Assembly (NCBI GenBank): GCA_017552535.1
Contig: JAFZPV010000027.1
Location: forward strand, 1 to 54,422
Direction: 5' to 3'
DNA from: Clostridia bacterium
GTDB taxonomy: Bacteria > Bacillota > Clostridia > Christensenellales > Aristaeellaceae
Length of the DNA: 54,422 nt
Below the pieces are notes generated by a model. That model did not search any database. It was not told where the DNA came from and saw only the letters and a list, made by a program, of their open reading frames with translations. This document shows positions 15,733 to 27,026 of the stretch, piece by piece (the stretch's first letter is position 1; the number at the start of each line of letters is the position of its first letter). The translations under genes were made by a program, and so were the position numbers.

Positions 15733-16892
15733 GAACCAGAACGCTCAATTTCATATTCGCCATGCTTACGCTGGGCGCCATCGCGCTCACCATGGGCAGT
15801 GCGCTTTTGCTGCGCATTGCGGTGTGCATGCTGGTGATGCTTGCCTGCGCCTTCATCACCGCATTTACCGCCTTTCTGACCGTGGACGTGCGGGTGCGCG
15901 CGTCCGGGAGAACGGTCCAAAAAGGCGACAGCCTGAACGCGGGCGTGAGCATACGCTTTTTTTCTCCGCTCCCCCTGGGCCAGGCCGCGTTCGTTTCCGA
16001 TTCCGGCCAGACCGTGCGCAGCGGCGGCATGCCCTTCGTGCGCTACGAGAGCACCGTGCGCGTGGACTGCCCGCATGTGGGCGCCGTTTCTCCGGGCGGC
16101 GGGACCGTTTTCGTGACGGATATGTTCAACCTGTTCGTGTTTTCCCGAAAGGTGCCAGATCCGGGCACGCAGATCCTGGTGCTGCCCAAAACCTATCCCA
16201 CTGATGCCCCGAAGCCGGAGACCCGCCTGGCGGGCAACGGCGAGGTGCGCCTGCAGGACGACGCTTCCGAGCCCGCTGATGTGCGGGAGTGGACCGAGGG
16301 AGACCCCTTGAAGCGCCTGCACTGGAAGCTTACCCTGAAGAGCCTCGATCCTTCCAAGCTGAACGTAAAGCCCTTCGTGAAGATCTATGAGGAAGCCGCG
16401 CGCCCTGACGTGCTGGTGATCCCGGATCTGTCCCAGCCCGATACTGCGGACGAACGCGCCGCCTTTCTGCGCGACGGCGTGTGCGAAAGCGCCCTGAGCG
16501 TGTGCAGGGCCGCCCTGGAGGAAGGCCTGCCCTTCCGGCTGATCCTGTGCGAGGACGGCATACGGGAAGAAAGCGCGGAGAACGTCCAGAACCTGCAGGC
16601 GGTAGCCGAGGACCTGGCAAAAGCCCGCTTCGACGCCTTCGTGCCCTTCGAGGTCCTGGCTGCCCAGGCCATGCGGCGCGTGGGCACCGCCGGCGCGGCG
16701 GTGTTCGTAACGCCTTCCCTGAACCCGCGGGACGCCGAGGCGCTTTCGCGCCTGAAGACGTTTTGCGGCATGACCGTATCGGTGCGTCTGGTGGCCTCCA
16801 AAGGCTCCTTCCAGGCGCAGATGGCGCGGCTGGAAGCCGCCGGGGTGGACGCTCAGGCGTACGACCCCTGGGGGAAGGGGGCCGCGGTATGA
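15729..16892 (+). CDS. DUF58 domain protein
   Basis: A 387-residue protein with two hydrophobic segments at the N-terminus (about 5-50), then a soluble part containing the DUF58 signature around residues 183-199 (EWTEGDPLKRLHWK, like the family's GD-RRIHWKATAR). DUF58 proteins usually accompany MoxR ATPases and may have a vWA-like fold. The start is GTG inside the moxR stop (GTGA). The stop overlaps the following ATG (ATGA, 16889-16892), so the three genes are coupled. Confidence 0.88.
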   Translation: MRTRTLNFIFAMLTLGAIALTMGSALLLRIAVCMLVMLACAFITAFTAFLTVDVRVRASGRTVQKGDSLNAGVSIRFFSPLPLGQAAFVSDSGQTVRSGGMPFVRYESTVRVDCPHVGAVSPGGGTVFVTDMFNLFVFSRKVPDPGTQILVLPKTYPTDAPKPETRLAGNGEVRLQDDASEPADVREWTEGDPLKRLHWKLTLKSLDPSKLNVKPFVKIYEEAARPDVLVIPDLSQPDTADERAAFLRDGVCESALSVCRAALEEGLPFRLILCEDGIREESAENVQNLQAVAEDLAKARFDAFVPFEVLAAQAMRRVGTAGAAVFVTPSLNPRDAEALSRLKTFCGMTVSVRLVASKGSFQAQMARLEAAGVDAQAYDPWGKGAAV

Positions 16893-19285
16893 ACAGGGAT
16901 AAAGTGTTTAACGCCCTGGGCGGCCTCATCATCGCCATGCTGTTTACCCACAGTGCGGTCATGATGTTCCTGTCTGTCCGCCTCGAGGAGACGGTGGACG
17001 TGAATATGACCCGATACCTGTGGACTGGGCTGGCTGTTTCGGCCCTGTGCCTGATGGCGCTGTCCGTCTCCCCGCGCGTTACCTGGTTCGTGCTGATCGC
17101 CGCGCTGGCCGTAGGCGTGCAGTTTGTGGTGTTTTTCGGCTGGAGGCCGGTCACGGCGCTGGTGGGTCTGGTCCGGGGCATCGTGGGCAGGGACCCGGAT
17201 TATCCCGTGGAGCGGGAGATACTGTGCTATGCCATCCTGGTGATGATATACGCGTATACGTGCTGCGGGGAACCTTTCGGCATCAAGGTGCTCCTGGTGA
17301 TGACCGGCACGTTTGCGGTGGTCTGGTGGTTTAGGGGCGAAGAGCTGAACGTAAAGTATTCGTTCGGGCTGCTGCTTGCCGTGTCCGCCATGTACGCGGT
17401 GAACGGGCGGCTGCACCAGACCAGCCTGAAGGCGCTTCTGTCCGCGTCTCTGATCGCGGCGCTGGTGGCGGTGAGCGCCGTGCCCGAACAGGGCGTCACC
17501 GTGCCCGCGATGCGGCAGGCAGGCCTCAAAGTGATGCGTTTTCTGACGGATACCTTCAACCTGGACCGCAACGATACCGAGCAGAGGCGCCCCTTCAACA
17601 TCGGCTCTTACGGCTGGCGCACCAGCAGCGACAGCTTCGGCGGCCCCGTGTATCCCCAAAGCGGCGTGGACGTATTGCGCGTGGAGGCGGACGAGACCCT
17701 GTACCTGCGCGGCGCGATCCGCTATACCTACAATCTGCGGGCGTGGGTGGACGAAAGCAACGACGAAAAGGCGGGCAAGATCAAGCGCTATATGCTGGGC
17801 GGCATCGAGGGGCTTTTGTACCGCAGCGAGTTCGAGCTCGCCCAGGACCTGACCAAGGAAAGGCTGCTCAGAGCGGATTTTGCGCTGAAGACCGCACGGG
17901 TCGAGGTGCTCGACGAGCATCCCTACTGGTCCATGTATTCGCCGGGCCGCACCCGCTCCGTAAAGGCTGTAAGCGACTTCCGCGTGCTGTACAACAACAT
18001 CGGCGAGGTGTTTTCCTCCCGCAGGCTGAAGGCTGGGGACATTTACGAGCTGGAATACTATTCCTTTGCCGGCAGCGACGAAGATATGAGAAACGCCGTC
18101 ATCAGCGCTGCAAACAGCGATGACGACGCCTACGCGGCGGCGCTTCTGCTCAACCGGGACATTCCCAAAAGCGTGGACAGCCGGCTGTTCCGCCTGGTGT
18201 ACGAGATCACCGACGGCCTCACCGAGCCCTACGACGCCGCCTGCGCGATACGCGATTATCTGCGCAGCGCCGGCACGTATACCCTTACGCCGCCGTATCC
18301 GCCCCTGGATATGGATTTCGTCAGCTACTTCGTGCTGGAGAATCCCAGGGGCTATTGCGTGTACTTCGCTTCCGCCATGACCCTCATGGCCCGCATCGCG
18401 GGCCTGCCCGCCCGTTATGTGGAGGGCTACCTGGCTGAGCCCGGCCCGGACGGCACCTGCGTCGTCACGGGAGCGAGCGCCCATGCCTGGTCGGAGGTAT
18501 ATTTCCCGGGCTTCGGTTGGGTGACCTTCGAGGCCACGGCGTCGAATGACGACGGGAACGAAAACGGGAACGACGGCTGGAACGGCGGCAATGCGCCGGA
18601 TACGACGCCTTCTCCCGCACCCACACCAACGCCTGCGCCAACTCCGACGCCCGAACCCACGCCCGCCGAAACGCCGACGCCTTCTCCGGATGATACCCAG
18701 ACTCCGGACGACTCCGGGGACGCGGCTGAGCCTGAACAGACTCCGGGGCCCGATCTTGGCGGCGAAAGCACGCCGGAACCGACCCTCCCGCCGCAGACAG
18801 ACGACGGCAGCAACTGGGAAGACGATGCGTCCGACAAGCGGGGAAACGGCACCGGCATCTGGCTGGTTCTCCTCACACTGCTTTTGCTTCTGGCTTTGGC
18901 GGCGCTGATCGCCCGGCGTCTGCATTTGAGCCGTCCGGACATCGCGGAGAAGCGTTTTTCCGACCGCACGGACAAACTCATGCTGTGGTACCGGGCCTGC
19001 CTGCTGGCGCTGGAGTGCGCGTTTTTGCGCTACGGCGAGGGCTACACGCCGTCCTCCTACGCGGAAAAAGCGGCGCAGATGGGCCTGGCGGACGAAGACT
19101 TCCGGGTTTTCAGCGACCTGGTGAGCCGCCAAAGCTACTCCGGACGCGAGCTCAAAACGCCCTGGCGGGAGCTGGCGGAAAAGAGCTACCGGGGCATCGT
19201 GGGCCGCATGAGCCTGCGCACAAAGCTGATGTGGCTGGTCAAACGCGTGAAAAATCAGCTGGGCAGCGTGGAACAGGTGCCGTAA
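16889..19285 (+). CDS. Membrane-anchored transglutaminase-like protein
   Basis: A 798-residue TgpA-like protein. About six hydrophobic segments occupy residues 5-200. An extracytoplasmic region leads to the transglutaminase core: the catalytic Cys is in [12 protein letters not shown] (Cys near 490) and the His is in [12 protein letters not shown] (near 532), followed by GWVTFEAT. A proline/threonine-rich linker (about 570-650) precedes one more membrane segment (about 655-675) and a cytoplasmic tail. The gene starts with an ATGA overlap with DUF58. A longer in-frame extension to 16481 lies inside DUF58 and is rejected. It probably works in the cell envelope with the MoxR/DUF58 pair; the substrate is unknown. 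Confidence 0.9.
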   Translation: MNRDKVFNALGGLIIAMLFTHSAVMMFLSVRLEETVDVNMTRYLWTGLAVSALCLMALSVSPRVTWFVLIAALAVGVQFVVFFGWRPVTALVGLVRGIVGRDPDYPVEREILCYAILVMIYAYTCCGEPFGIKVLLVMTGTFAVVWWFRGEELNVKYSFGLLLAVSAMYAVNGRLHQTSLKALLSASLIAALVAVSAVPEQGVTVPAMRQAGLKVMRFLTDTFNLDRNDTEQRRPFNIGSYGWRTSSDSFGGPVYPQSGVDVLRVEADETLYLRGAIRYTYNLRAWVDESNDEKAGKIKRYMLGGIEGLLYRSEFELAQDLTKERLLRADFALKTARVEVLDEHPYWSMYSPGRTRSVKAVSDFRVLYNNIGEVFSSRRLKAGDIYELEYYSFAGSDEDMRNAVISAANSDDDAYAAALLLNRDIPKSVDSRLFRLVYEITDGLTEPYDAACAIRDYLRSAGTYTLTPPYPPLDMDFVSYFVLENPRGYCVYFASAMTLMARIAGLPARYVEGYLAEPGPDGTCVVTGASAHAWSEVYFPGFGWVTFEATASNDDGNENGNDGWNGGNAPDTTPSPAPTPTPAPTPTPEPTPAETPTPSPDDTQTPDDSGDAAEPEQTPGPDLGGESTPEPTLPPQTDDGSNWEDDASDKRGNGTGIWLVLLTLLLLLALAALIARRLHLSRPDIAEKRFSDRTDKLMLWYRACLLALECAFLRYGEGYTPSSYAEKAAQMGLADEDFRVFSDLVSRQSYSGRELKTPWRELAEKSYRGIVGRMSLRTKLMWLVKRVKNQLGSVEQVP

Positions 19286-19288
19286 CGC

Positions 19289-19317
19289 TTGCGCGAAAGT
19301 GCGAAAAATGGTATACT
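19289..19317 (+). promoter_or_regulatory. Promoter for the secA operon
   Basis: TTGCGC (19289-19294), 17 bp, TATACT (19312-19317), starting right after the transglutaminase stop. The -35 has the same TTGCGC form as the dnaD promoter. Confidence 0.6.
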
Positions 19318-19346
19318 ATACGCCGATTCTCCACAGGAGCATATAT

Positions 19347-22048
<2,702 letters not shown>

Positions 22049-22052
<4 letters not shown>

Positions 22053-22351
22053 CCCGTACAAAAACAGCCAGAGCACTGAGCATTGCAGAAAACGTCTTCG
22101 TGACTATTTCGGCGCTGTCGACCGTGACGTCCCTGGCGGGCGCCGCGCTTCAGGCGCTCAAGGACAGCATTAGCCCCGATATGGGCGCAGGGGCGTTCGA
22201 CCGCATCATGAACGCATATTATTTTGGCACCGCGGTCAAAAAGTGGGGCAGTCTCGCTGCGGCCGGATCGCTCATCCTGTGGGCGGTTCTGTGTCTGGCG
22301 GATGTAATATACCAAAAACACCGGACCCGCGCGTCCGGCCGGTCAGTTTAG
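22049..22351 (+). CDS. Small two-helix membrane protein
   Basis: A 100-residue protein of unknown function starting in the secA stop (ATGA, 22049-22052). Two hydrophobic stretches are visible: about 14-33 (moderate) and 69-88 (strong). The tail is basic, ending [10 protein letters not shown] recognise no family. Coupling to secA suggests co-expression with the export machinery. An ATG at 22031 is in frame but inside secA and less likely. Confidence 0.6.
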
Positions 22352-22363
22352 GAGGTTTATATC

Positions 22364-23461
22364 ATGTACGAATCCGAGGTTTTTCGCCAGGAGATCACGG
22401 CGCTCAAGGATATGCTCAGGGACACGGAAAAGTCGCTGAACATCGAGGGCCTCAAGGAGCAGCTGGTGGAGTATCAGGAGGATATGGCCTCCGAGGGCTT
22501 CTGGGACGACGTGGAGCGCGCGCAGAAGGTGAACAAGCAGATGCGCTCCTGCGAAAACCGCATCAACCATTACAAGTCCCTGTGCTCGCGCCTGGACGAC
22601 GCCGAGGTCATGCTGGAGCTCAGCGAGGAAGAGGGCGGCGACGAGATGGCCGGCGAGATCGGCCAGGAGCTCAAAAAGCTGCGGGAAGAAATGGAGTCCT
22701 TAAAGCTCACCACGCTTCTGACAGGGCAGTACGACAACTGCGACTGCATCCTGTCCCTGCACGCCGGCGCGGGCGGAACGGAGGCCCAGGACTGGACGCA
22801 GATGCTCTACCGCATGTACACGCGCTTCGGCGAGCGCATGGGCTTTACCGTGCGGGAGCTGGACATGCTGGACGGCGACGAGGCCGGCGTAAAGAGCGTC
22901 ACCTGGGAAGTGTCCGGCGACTACGCCTACGGCTTTATGAAGAGCGAAAGGGGCGTGCACCGGCTGGTGCGCATCTCTCCCTTTGACGCAGCCGCGAGAA
23001 GGCACACCTCCTTCGCGTCCCTGGACGTGGCTCCGGTCATAGAAGACGAGGGCGAGATCCCCATCGAGCCGGACGATCTGCGCATCGACACCTACCGCGC
23101 CTCCGGCAAGGGCGGCCAGCACGTAAACCGCACGGACTCCGCCGTGCGCATCACCCACCTGCCTACGGGCATCGTGGTGCAGTGCCAGAACGAGCGCAGC
23201 CAGATCCAGAACAAGGAGACCTGCTTCCGCATGCTGCGCGCCCGCCTGGCCGAACTGCAGGAACAGAAGCGCCAGGAGCTGATGGGCGAGGTGAAGGGCG
23301 AGCTCAAAAAGATCGAATGGGGCAGCCAGATCCGCTCCTACGTTTTCCAGCCCTACACCATGGTGAAGGATCATCGCACGGGCTACGAGATGGGCAACAT
23401 CGACGACGTGATGGACGGCGACCTGGAAGGCTTCGTTACGGCCTACCTGCAAAAGCTGTAA
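22364..23461 (+). CDS. prfB: Peptide chain release factor 2
   Basis: RF2 terminates translation at UGA and UAA. It carries the SPF anticodon-like tripeptide in [17 protein letters not shown] (near 205) and the catalytic GGQ in [10 protein letters not shown] (248-250 region). Length 365 is standard. GGAGG precedes the ATG. The frame is continuous from the first codon through the N-terminal helix, so the widespread programmed +1 frameshift at an early UGA is absent here. It is followed by tsaD after 3 bases. Confidence 0.96.
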   Translation: MYESEVFRQEITALKDMLRDTEKSLNIEGLKEQLVEYQEDMASEGFWDDVERAQKVNKQMRSCENRINHYKSLCSRLDDAEVMLELSEEEGGDEMAGEIGQELKKLREEMESLKLTTLLTGQYDNCDCILSLHAGAGGTEAQDWTQMLYRMYTRFGERMGFTVRELDMLDGDEAGVKSVTWEVSGDYAYGFMKSERGVHRLVRISPFDAAARRHTSFASLDVAPVIEDEGEIPIEPDDLRIDTYRASGKGGQHVNRTDSAVRITHLPTGIVVQCQNERSQIQNKETCFRMLRARLAELQEQKRQELMGEVKGELKKIEWGSQIRSYVFQPYTMVKDHRTGYEMGNIDDVMDGDLEGFVTAYLQKL

Positions 23462-23464
23462 GGC

Positions 23465-24532
23465 ATGATGACGTATTTGGAACGCGCGCGCGAGAAAGCG
23501 CGCGCTTTGATCGAAAAAGGCAGCGCAACCCTGCTGGCCGTGGAATCCAGCTGCGACGAGACCGCCGTGGCCGTGGTAAAAGATGGCCGCCAGGTGCTGG
23601 CAAACGAGATATCCTCCCAGGTGGACATCCACGCCCTGTACGGCGGCGTGGTACCGGAGATCGCCTCCCGCATGCACGTGGAGGCGCTGTCGCCCCTGTA
23701 CGAGCGGGCGCTGGCGGCGTCCGGCCTCGGGGCGCGGGATATCGACGCCGTGGCGGTCACCTTCGGCCCGGGCCTGGTGGGCGCGCTGCTCACGGGCGTG
23801 AGCTTCGCCAAGGCGCTGGCCTACGGGCTGGATGTTCCGCTGGTGGCGGTCAACCACATCGAAGGCCACGTGAGCGCGAACTTTATCGCGGCCCCTTCGC
23901 TTGAGCCGCCCTTCGTGTGCCTTGTGGCGTCCGGCGGCCACAGCCACATCGTGAACGTCACCCGCTACGGCTGTTACGAGCTTCTGGGCCGCACCGCGGA
24001 CGACGCCGCGGGGGAAGCCTTCGACAAGGTGGCCCGCGTGCTGGAGATACCCTATCCCGGCGGCCCGCTGCTGGACAAGCTGGCGGAGACGGGGGACGAA
24101 AAGCGCTACCGCTTCCCGCGCATGCACACGGAGGGCAAGTACGATTATTCCTTCAGCGGCCTGAAGACCGCCGTGATCAACCAGGCCCACACCATACGCC
24201 AGAACGGCGGCGAGATCGAGGCGGCTGACTGGGCGGCTTCCTTCCGCCGCGCTGTGGTGGACGCGCTTCTGGACAAGGCGCTGCTTGCCGCGCGGGATAC
24301 GGGCGCGGAGCGCTTCGCCCTGGCGGGCGGCGTGGCGTCCAACCGGCTGCTCCGGCGGGAGACCCTGCGCCGGGGAACGGAAATGGGCCTAAAGGTATTC
24401 ATGCCGCCTGCGTCCCTATGCACGGACAACGCCGCCATGATCGGCGCCGCAGGCTTTTACCGCCTGATGAACGGCGAACTGGCGGGCCTGGACCTGAACG
24501 CCCAGCCCTCGGTGAGACTGATAGAAGAGTAG
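23465..24532 (+). CDS. tsaD: tRNA threonylcarbamoyladenosine synthase TsaD
   Basis: The ASKHA-fold subunit that transfers threonylcarbamoyl to A37 of ANN-decoding tRNAs (including tRNA-Asn, at the start of this window). The family start LAVESSCDETAVAVV is preceded by a 23-residue helical extension. The metal-binding HxxxH is NHIEGH near 128-133. SGGHSHIV, and ALAGGVASNRLLR with the later DNAAMIG block, are present. 355 residues. Adjacent ATGs at 23465 and 23468 are both possible starts. The extension encodes a long CG-alternating hairpin (23484-23505). The partners TsaB and TsaE are not in the window. Confidence 0.95.
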   Translation: MMTYLERAREKARALIEKGSATLLAVESSCDETAVAVVKDGRQVLANEISSQVDIHALYGGVVPEIASRMHVEALSPLYERALAASGLGARDIDAVAVTFGPGLVGALLTGVSFAKALAYGLDVPLVAVNHIEGHVSANFIAAPSLEPPFVCLVASGGHSHIVNVTRYGCYELLGRTADDAAGEAFDKVARVLEIPYPGGPLLDKLAETGDEKRYRFPRMHTEGKYDYSFSGLKTAVINQAHTIRQNGGEIEAADWAASFRRAVVDALLDKALLAARDTGAERFALAGGVASNRLLRRETLRRGTEMGLKVFMPPASLCTDNAAMIGAAGFYRLMNGELAGLDLNAQPSVRLIEE

Positions 24533-24572
24533 AGCGGTTCCTGTAAGCTGCGCCTGATGCATCCAAAGAGAA

Positions 24573-24600
24573 AGCCGGAGAGGTTGAAGCCCCTCCGGCT
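24573..24600 (+). terminator. Hairpin after tsaD
   Basis: An 11-bp stem with one mismatch, AGCCGGAGAGG (24573-24583) / CCCCTCCGGCT (24590-24600), has a 6-base loop and lies 40 bp past the tsaD stop. No T-tract follows, so termination may be factor-dependent. Confidence 0.5.
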
Positions 24601-24774
24601 CTCCGTGTAGAGCCAAGTTGTTTCGCAAAGCCTGAACTTTCCGCGTTTTTTTGATGAAGCGACTGTGTCTGTTGTGCGACTTTACGGAAGCAACAAACCA
24701 CTGTCTGTAATACTTTTGTAATGATCAAGTCATCGTCTGTGTTTGTGCGAAAAAACCGACTGTGTTTTGAAAAT
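24601..24774. other. AT-richer non-coding stretch with short direct repeats
   Basis: This is clearly less GC-rich than the rest of the window. CGACTGTGT occurs at 24660-24668 and 24757-24765, and related blocks TCTGTTGTGCGA (24668-24679) and GTTTGTGCGA (24741-24750) lie between. No convincing ORF is present. It immediately precedes the DnaA boxes and could be an unwinding or regulatory region. Confidence 0.5.
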
Positions 24775-24867
24775 TGTGGATATGTTGACAAGTTATCCAC
24801 AATTCTGTGGATAAACCCGGCTGATACGGTGTATAAGCCGAACTGGCGCGCTTGAACTTGTGGATAA
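24775..24867. promoter_or_regulatory. DnaA-box cluster (four boxes)
   Basis: Three perfect matches to the DnaA box TTATCCACA were found: 24793-24801 (+), 24806-24814 (-) and 24859-24867 (-). A fourth site with one mismatch is at 24775-24783 (-, ATATCCACA). The two central boxes face each other with a 4-base gap. The site sits beside an AT-rich stretch, but no dnaA or dnaN is near and gene direction does not change across it. That fits a DnaA-binding regulatory or titration cluster better than oriC, though an origin cannot be excluded from sequence alone. Confidence 0.75.
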
Positions 24868-24906
24868 CTTTTTGCACAGGAAAAGGCAGCGCCGGATTAA
24901 AAAAGC

Positions 24907-25011
24907 ACCCGTGTTACGGGTCTGAAATCTTTGTTGCAGAACTGCAACGAACCGCTTCCGCCGGCCTGCCGGGACGGATTGCAAACGAAGGGTATATATT
25001 GTATGAACAAT
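24907..25011. promoter_or_regulatory. Three short palindromes upstream of rhaB
   Basis: Three perfect inverted repeats occur in series: ACCCGT-GTT-ACGGGT (24907-24921), GTTGCAG-AA-CTGCAAC (24933-24948) and ATTGT-ATGA-ACAAT (24998-25011). The spacing and lack of T-tracts suggest protein-binding sites rather than terminators. No bound regulator can be named. Confidence 0.45.
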
Positions 25012-25023
25012 TGCCTTTCGCGC

Positions 25024-25052
25024 TTGCAAAATGGCCGGATTCGGATTACAAT
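25024..25052 (+). promoter_or_regulatory. Promoter for rhaB
   Basis: TTGCAA (25024-25029), 17 bp, TACAAT (25047-25052). The predicted start near 25059 leaves about 40 bases of leader, most of it occupied by a palindrome. Confidence 0.65.
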
Positions 25053-25076
25053 GTATGCAGGAGACCCCTGCATACA
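25052..25076. promoter_or_regulatory. Palindromic operator at the rhaB start site
   Basis: A perfect 10-bp inverted repeat TGTATGCAGG (25052-25061) / CCTGCATACA (25067-25076) has a 5-base centre. It begins at the last base of the -10 element and covers the expected transcript start, the classic position of a repressor operator. It could also form an RNA hairpin at the 5' end of the mRNA. Confidence 0.6.
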
Positions 25077-25098
25077 ATCTGATCTCGGAGGGATGTAC

Positions 25099-26625
25099 AT
25101 GGCACAAAACGTTCGCTGCTATCTGGGTTTTGACTTCGGCGCTTCCAGCGGCCGCGCGATCCTGGGCCGTCTGTCCACGGACGGGAAGAAGGTACTTGAA
25201 ATAGAGGAGATCCACCGCTTCCCCAACGAAGCCGTGCACACGGGCCGCTTCCTGCAGTGGGAGACAGAGCGGCTGTTCGGCGAAATGAAGACCGCCATCT
25301 GCAAGGCGGCCGATATGGGCGTGCACATCGATTCCATCGGCATAGACACCTGGGGCGTGGATTTCGGCATCGTGGACGGGCAGGGCAAACTTGTGTACCG
25401 CCCCGTGGCCTACCGCGACGAGCGCACCAACGGCCTCATGGAGGAAGCCTTCAAGGTGATGCCCAAGGAGGAGATCTTCCGCAACACGGGCCTGGCCTTC
25501 ATGCAGTTCAATACCCTGTACCAGCTGATCGCCATGCAGCGCGACCCCGAGGCCGCCGCGTTTTTGAAGGAAGGCAACACGCTTCTGTTCATGCCCGACC
25601 TGTTCGAGCACTACCTGACGGGCGAGGTGGGCACGGAGTACACCATCGCCTCCACCAGCCAGCTGATCGATCCCCATACCCGTACCTGGGCAAAGCCCGT
25701 GCTGGACGCCTTCGGCATACCGGAAACGCTGTTTGCCCCGCTTCAGCAGCCCGGCACGCGTCGCGGCCTGCTCAGGCGCGACATCTGCCCAAGCCTGGAT
25801 TACGACATCCCGGTCATCGCCGTGGCGTCCCACGACACGGCATCCGCCGTGGCCGCTGTGCCCGCGCGCAGGGGAGAGAGCTTCGCCTACATTTCCAGCG
25901 GCACCTGGTCGCTGATGGGCGTGGGGACCCTGGACCCCGTGTGCACCAAAGCGGTGATGGACGCCAACTTTACCAACGAGGGCGGCCTGGACGGCACCAC
26001 GCGCATGCTCAAAAACATCATGGGCCTGTGGATCATACAGGAATGCCGCAAGCAGTTCAACGAGGAGCGCGCCGGCAAGGGCCTGGAGCCTTTGTCCTTC
26101 GCGGATATCGTGAATGAAGTGCAGGCGGTAAAGCAGCCTGCACCCGACGTGATCGACGTGGACGACGACCTTTTCTTCGCGCCCGACGGCATGGTGGACC
26201 GCATCTGCGCCTACGTGAAGGCGCACGGCGGCGACATATCCGAGGAAGACCGCGTGGGCAAGGTGGCGGATGTAGTGTACCGTTCCCTGGCCCTCAAATA
26301 CCGCTGGGCCGTGGAGTGCATAGAGGAGATCACCGGCAAAAAGATAGACGTACTGTACATTGTGGGCGGCGGCGGCAAAAACGAGCTGCTCAACCGCTAT
26401 ACCGCGCAGGCCCTCAGGCGCCCCGTGCGCATAGGAGCTGGCGAGGGCACGGTGATCGGAAACCTCCTGGTACAGGCGATGAGCCTGGGCGACGTGAAGG
26501 ACCTGTGGGAGCTCAGGGGCATCGTGCGCGATTCCTTCGGTGACAGGGAATATGGATGGGACCCCGCCCAGGACGATAAATGGGAAAAGGACTATCAGAA
26601 GCTCAGGGAGCTCATGAAGGCATGA
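25099..26625 (+). CDS. rhaB: Rhamnulokinase
   Basis: A FGGY-family sugar kinase, most like RhaB, which phosphorylates L-rhamnulose. The N-terminal phosphate loop DFGASSGRAI (about 10-19) is the RhaB form. Further matches are DTWGVDFGIVD (about 84), ASHDTASAVAAVP (catalytic region, near 245), SSGTWSLMG and the C-terminal VGGGGKNELLNR. 508 residues. The ATG at 25099 is chosen for GGAGGG 6 bases upstream; an ATG at 25093 abuts the RBS. No rhamnose isomerase, aldolase or transporter is near, and a related ketose or fuculose substrate remains possible. The stop overlaps mrnC (ATGA). Confidence 0.88.
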   Translation: MAQNVRCYLGFDFGASSGRAILGRLSTDGKKVLEIEEIHRFPNEAVHTGRFLQWETERLFGEMKTAICKAADMGVHIDSIGIDTWGVDFGIVDGQGKLVYRPVAYRDERTNGLMEEAFKVMPKEEIFRNTGLAFMQFNTLYQLIAMQRDPEAAAFLKEGNTLLFMPDLFEHYLTGEVGTEYTIASTSQLIDPHTRTWAKPVLDAFGIPETLFAPLQQPGTRRGLLRRDICPSLDYDIPVIAVASHDTASAVAAVPARRGESFAYISSGTWSLMGVGTLDPVCTKAVMDANFTNEGGLDGTTRMLKNIMGLWIIQECRKQFNEERAGKGLEPLSFADIVNEVQAVKQPAPDVIDVDDDLFFAPDGMVDRICAYVKAHGGDISEEDRVGKVADVVYRSLALKYRWAVECIEEITGKKIDVLYIVGGGGKNELLNRYTAQALRRPVRIGAGEGTVIGNLLVQAMSLGDVKDLWELRGIVRDSFGDREYGWDPAQDDKWEKDYQKLRELMKA

Positions 26626-27026
26626 CGGACGCACCCGCAAGCAGCGTTTTTCCCCATGGGCAGATGCCGGGTTCCCTGGAACTGGCCTTTGTGGGGGACA
26701 GCGTGTACGATCTGTACGTGCGCTCCAGGCTGGTAAGAAAGGGCGGCAGGGTGAACGCGCTCAACCGCGCCGCGGTGGCGCTGGTAAACGCCCACGCCCA
26801 GTGCGAGAGCTTAAAGCGCATCATGCCCGAACTCACGCCGGAGGAAGCGGCTGTGGTGAAGCGTGCCCGCAACGCGAAGCAGACCGCCACCAAAAACGCC
26901 GATCCCGCCGAATATCCTTACGCCACCGCCCTGGAGGCGCTGGTCGGCTGGCTGTACCTTACAAAACAACTGGAGCGCATGGAGCGCCTTCTGGCCCTTG
27001 CGACTGAGATGGAAGGAATGAACTGA
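26622..27026 (+). CDS. mrnC: Mini-ribonuclease 3
   Basis: Mini-III is an RNase III-like dimer without the double-strand-binding domain that matures 23S rRNA ends. The catalytic block LAFVGDSVYDLYVR lies near 21-34, with ARNAKQTATKNADPAEYPYATALEALVGWLYL in family order. 134 residues is standard. It starts within the rhaB stop (ATGA) and its stop overlaps rlmB (TGATG). mrnC-rlmB-sigH is a conserved Clostridia order; the sugar kinase in front is the odd member. Confidence 0.92.
   Translation: MTDAPASSVFPHGQMPGSLELAFVGDSVYDLYVRSRLVRKGGRVNALNRAAVALVNAHAQCESLKRIMPELTPEEAAVVKRARNAKQTATKNADPAEYPYATALEALVGWLYLTKQLERMERLLALATEMEGMN

Noticed and set aside
16481-16888. N-terminal extension of the transglutaminase gene
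   Set aside because: The extension overlaps DUF58 in another frame and reads as arginine/glycine-rich shadow sequence; the ATGA start at 16889 begins a good membrane segment.
16853-19132. A 759-codon - strand ORF opposite the transglutaminase
   Set aside because: Antisense shadow of a GC-rich gene; no family motifs, and the + strand gene has catalytic residues and coupled starts.
22364-22500. Programmed +1 frameshift in prfB
   Set aside because: The reading frame is open from the start codon through the conserved N-terminal region, with no in-frame UGA; no shift is needed.
24601-24900. Chromosomal replication origin (oriC)
   Set aside because: DnaA boxes and an AT-rich stretch are present, but there is no dnaA/dnaN and no change in gene direction on either side. 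Kept as a DnaA-box cluster; a skew plot could reverse this.
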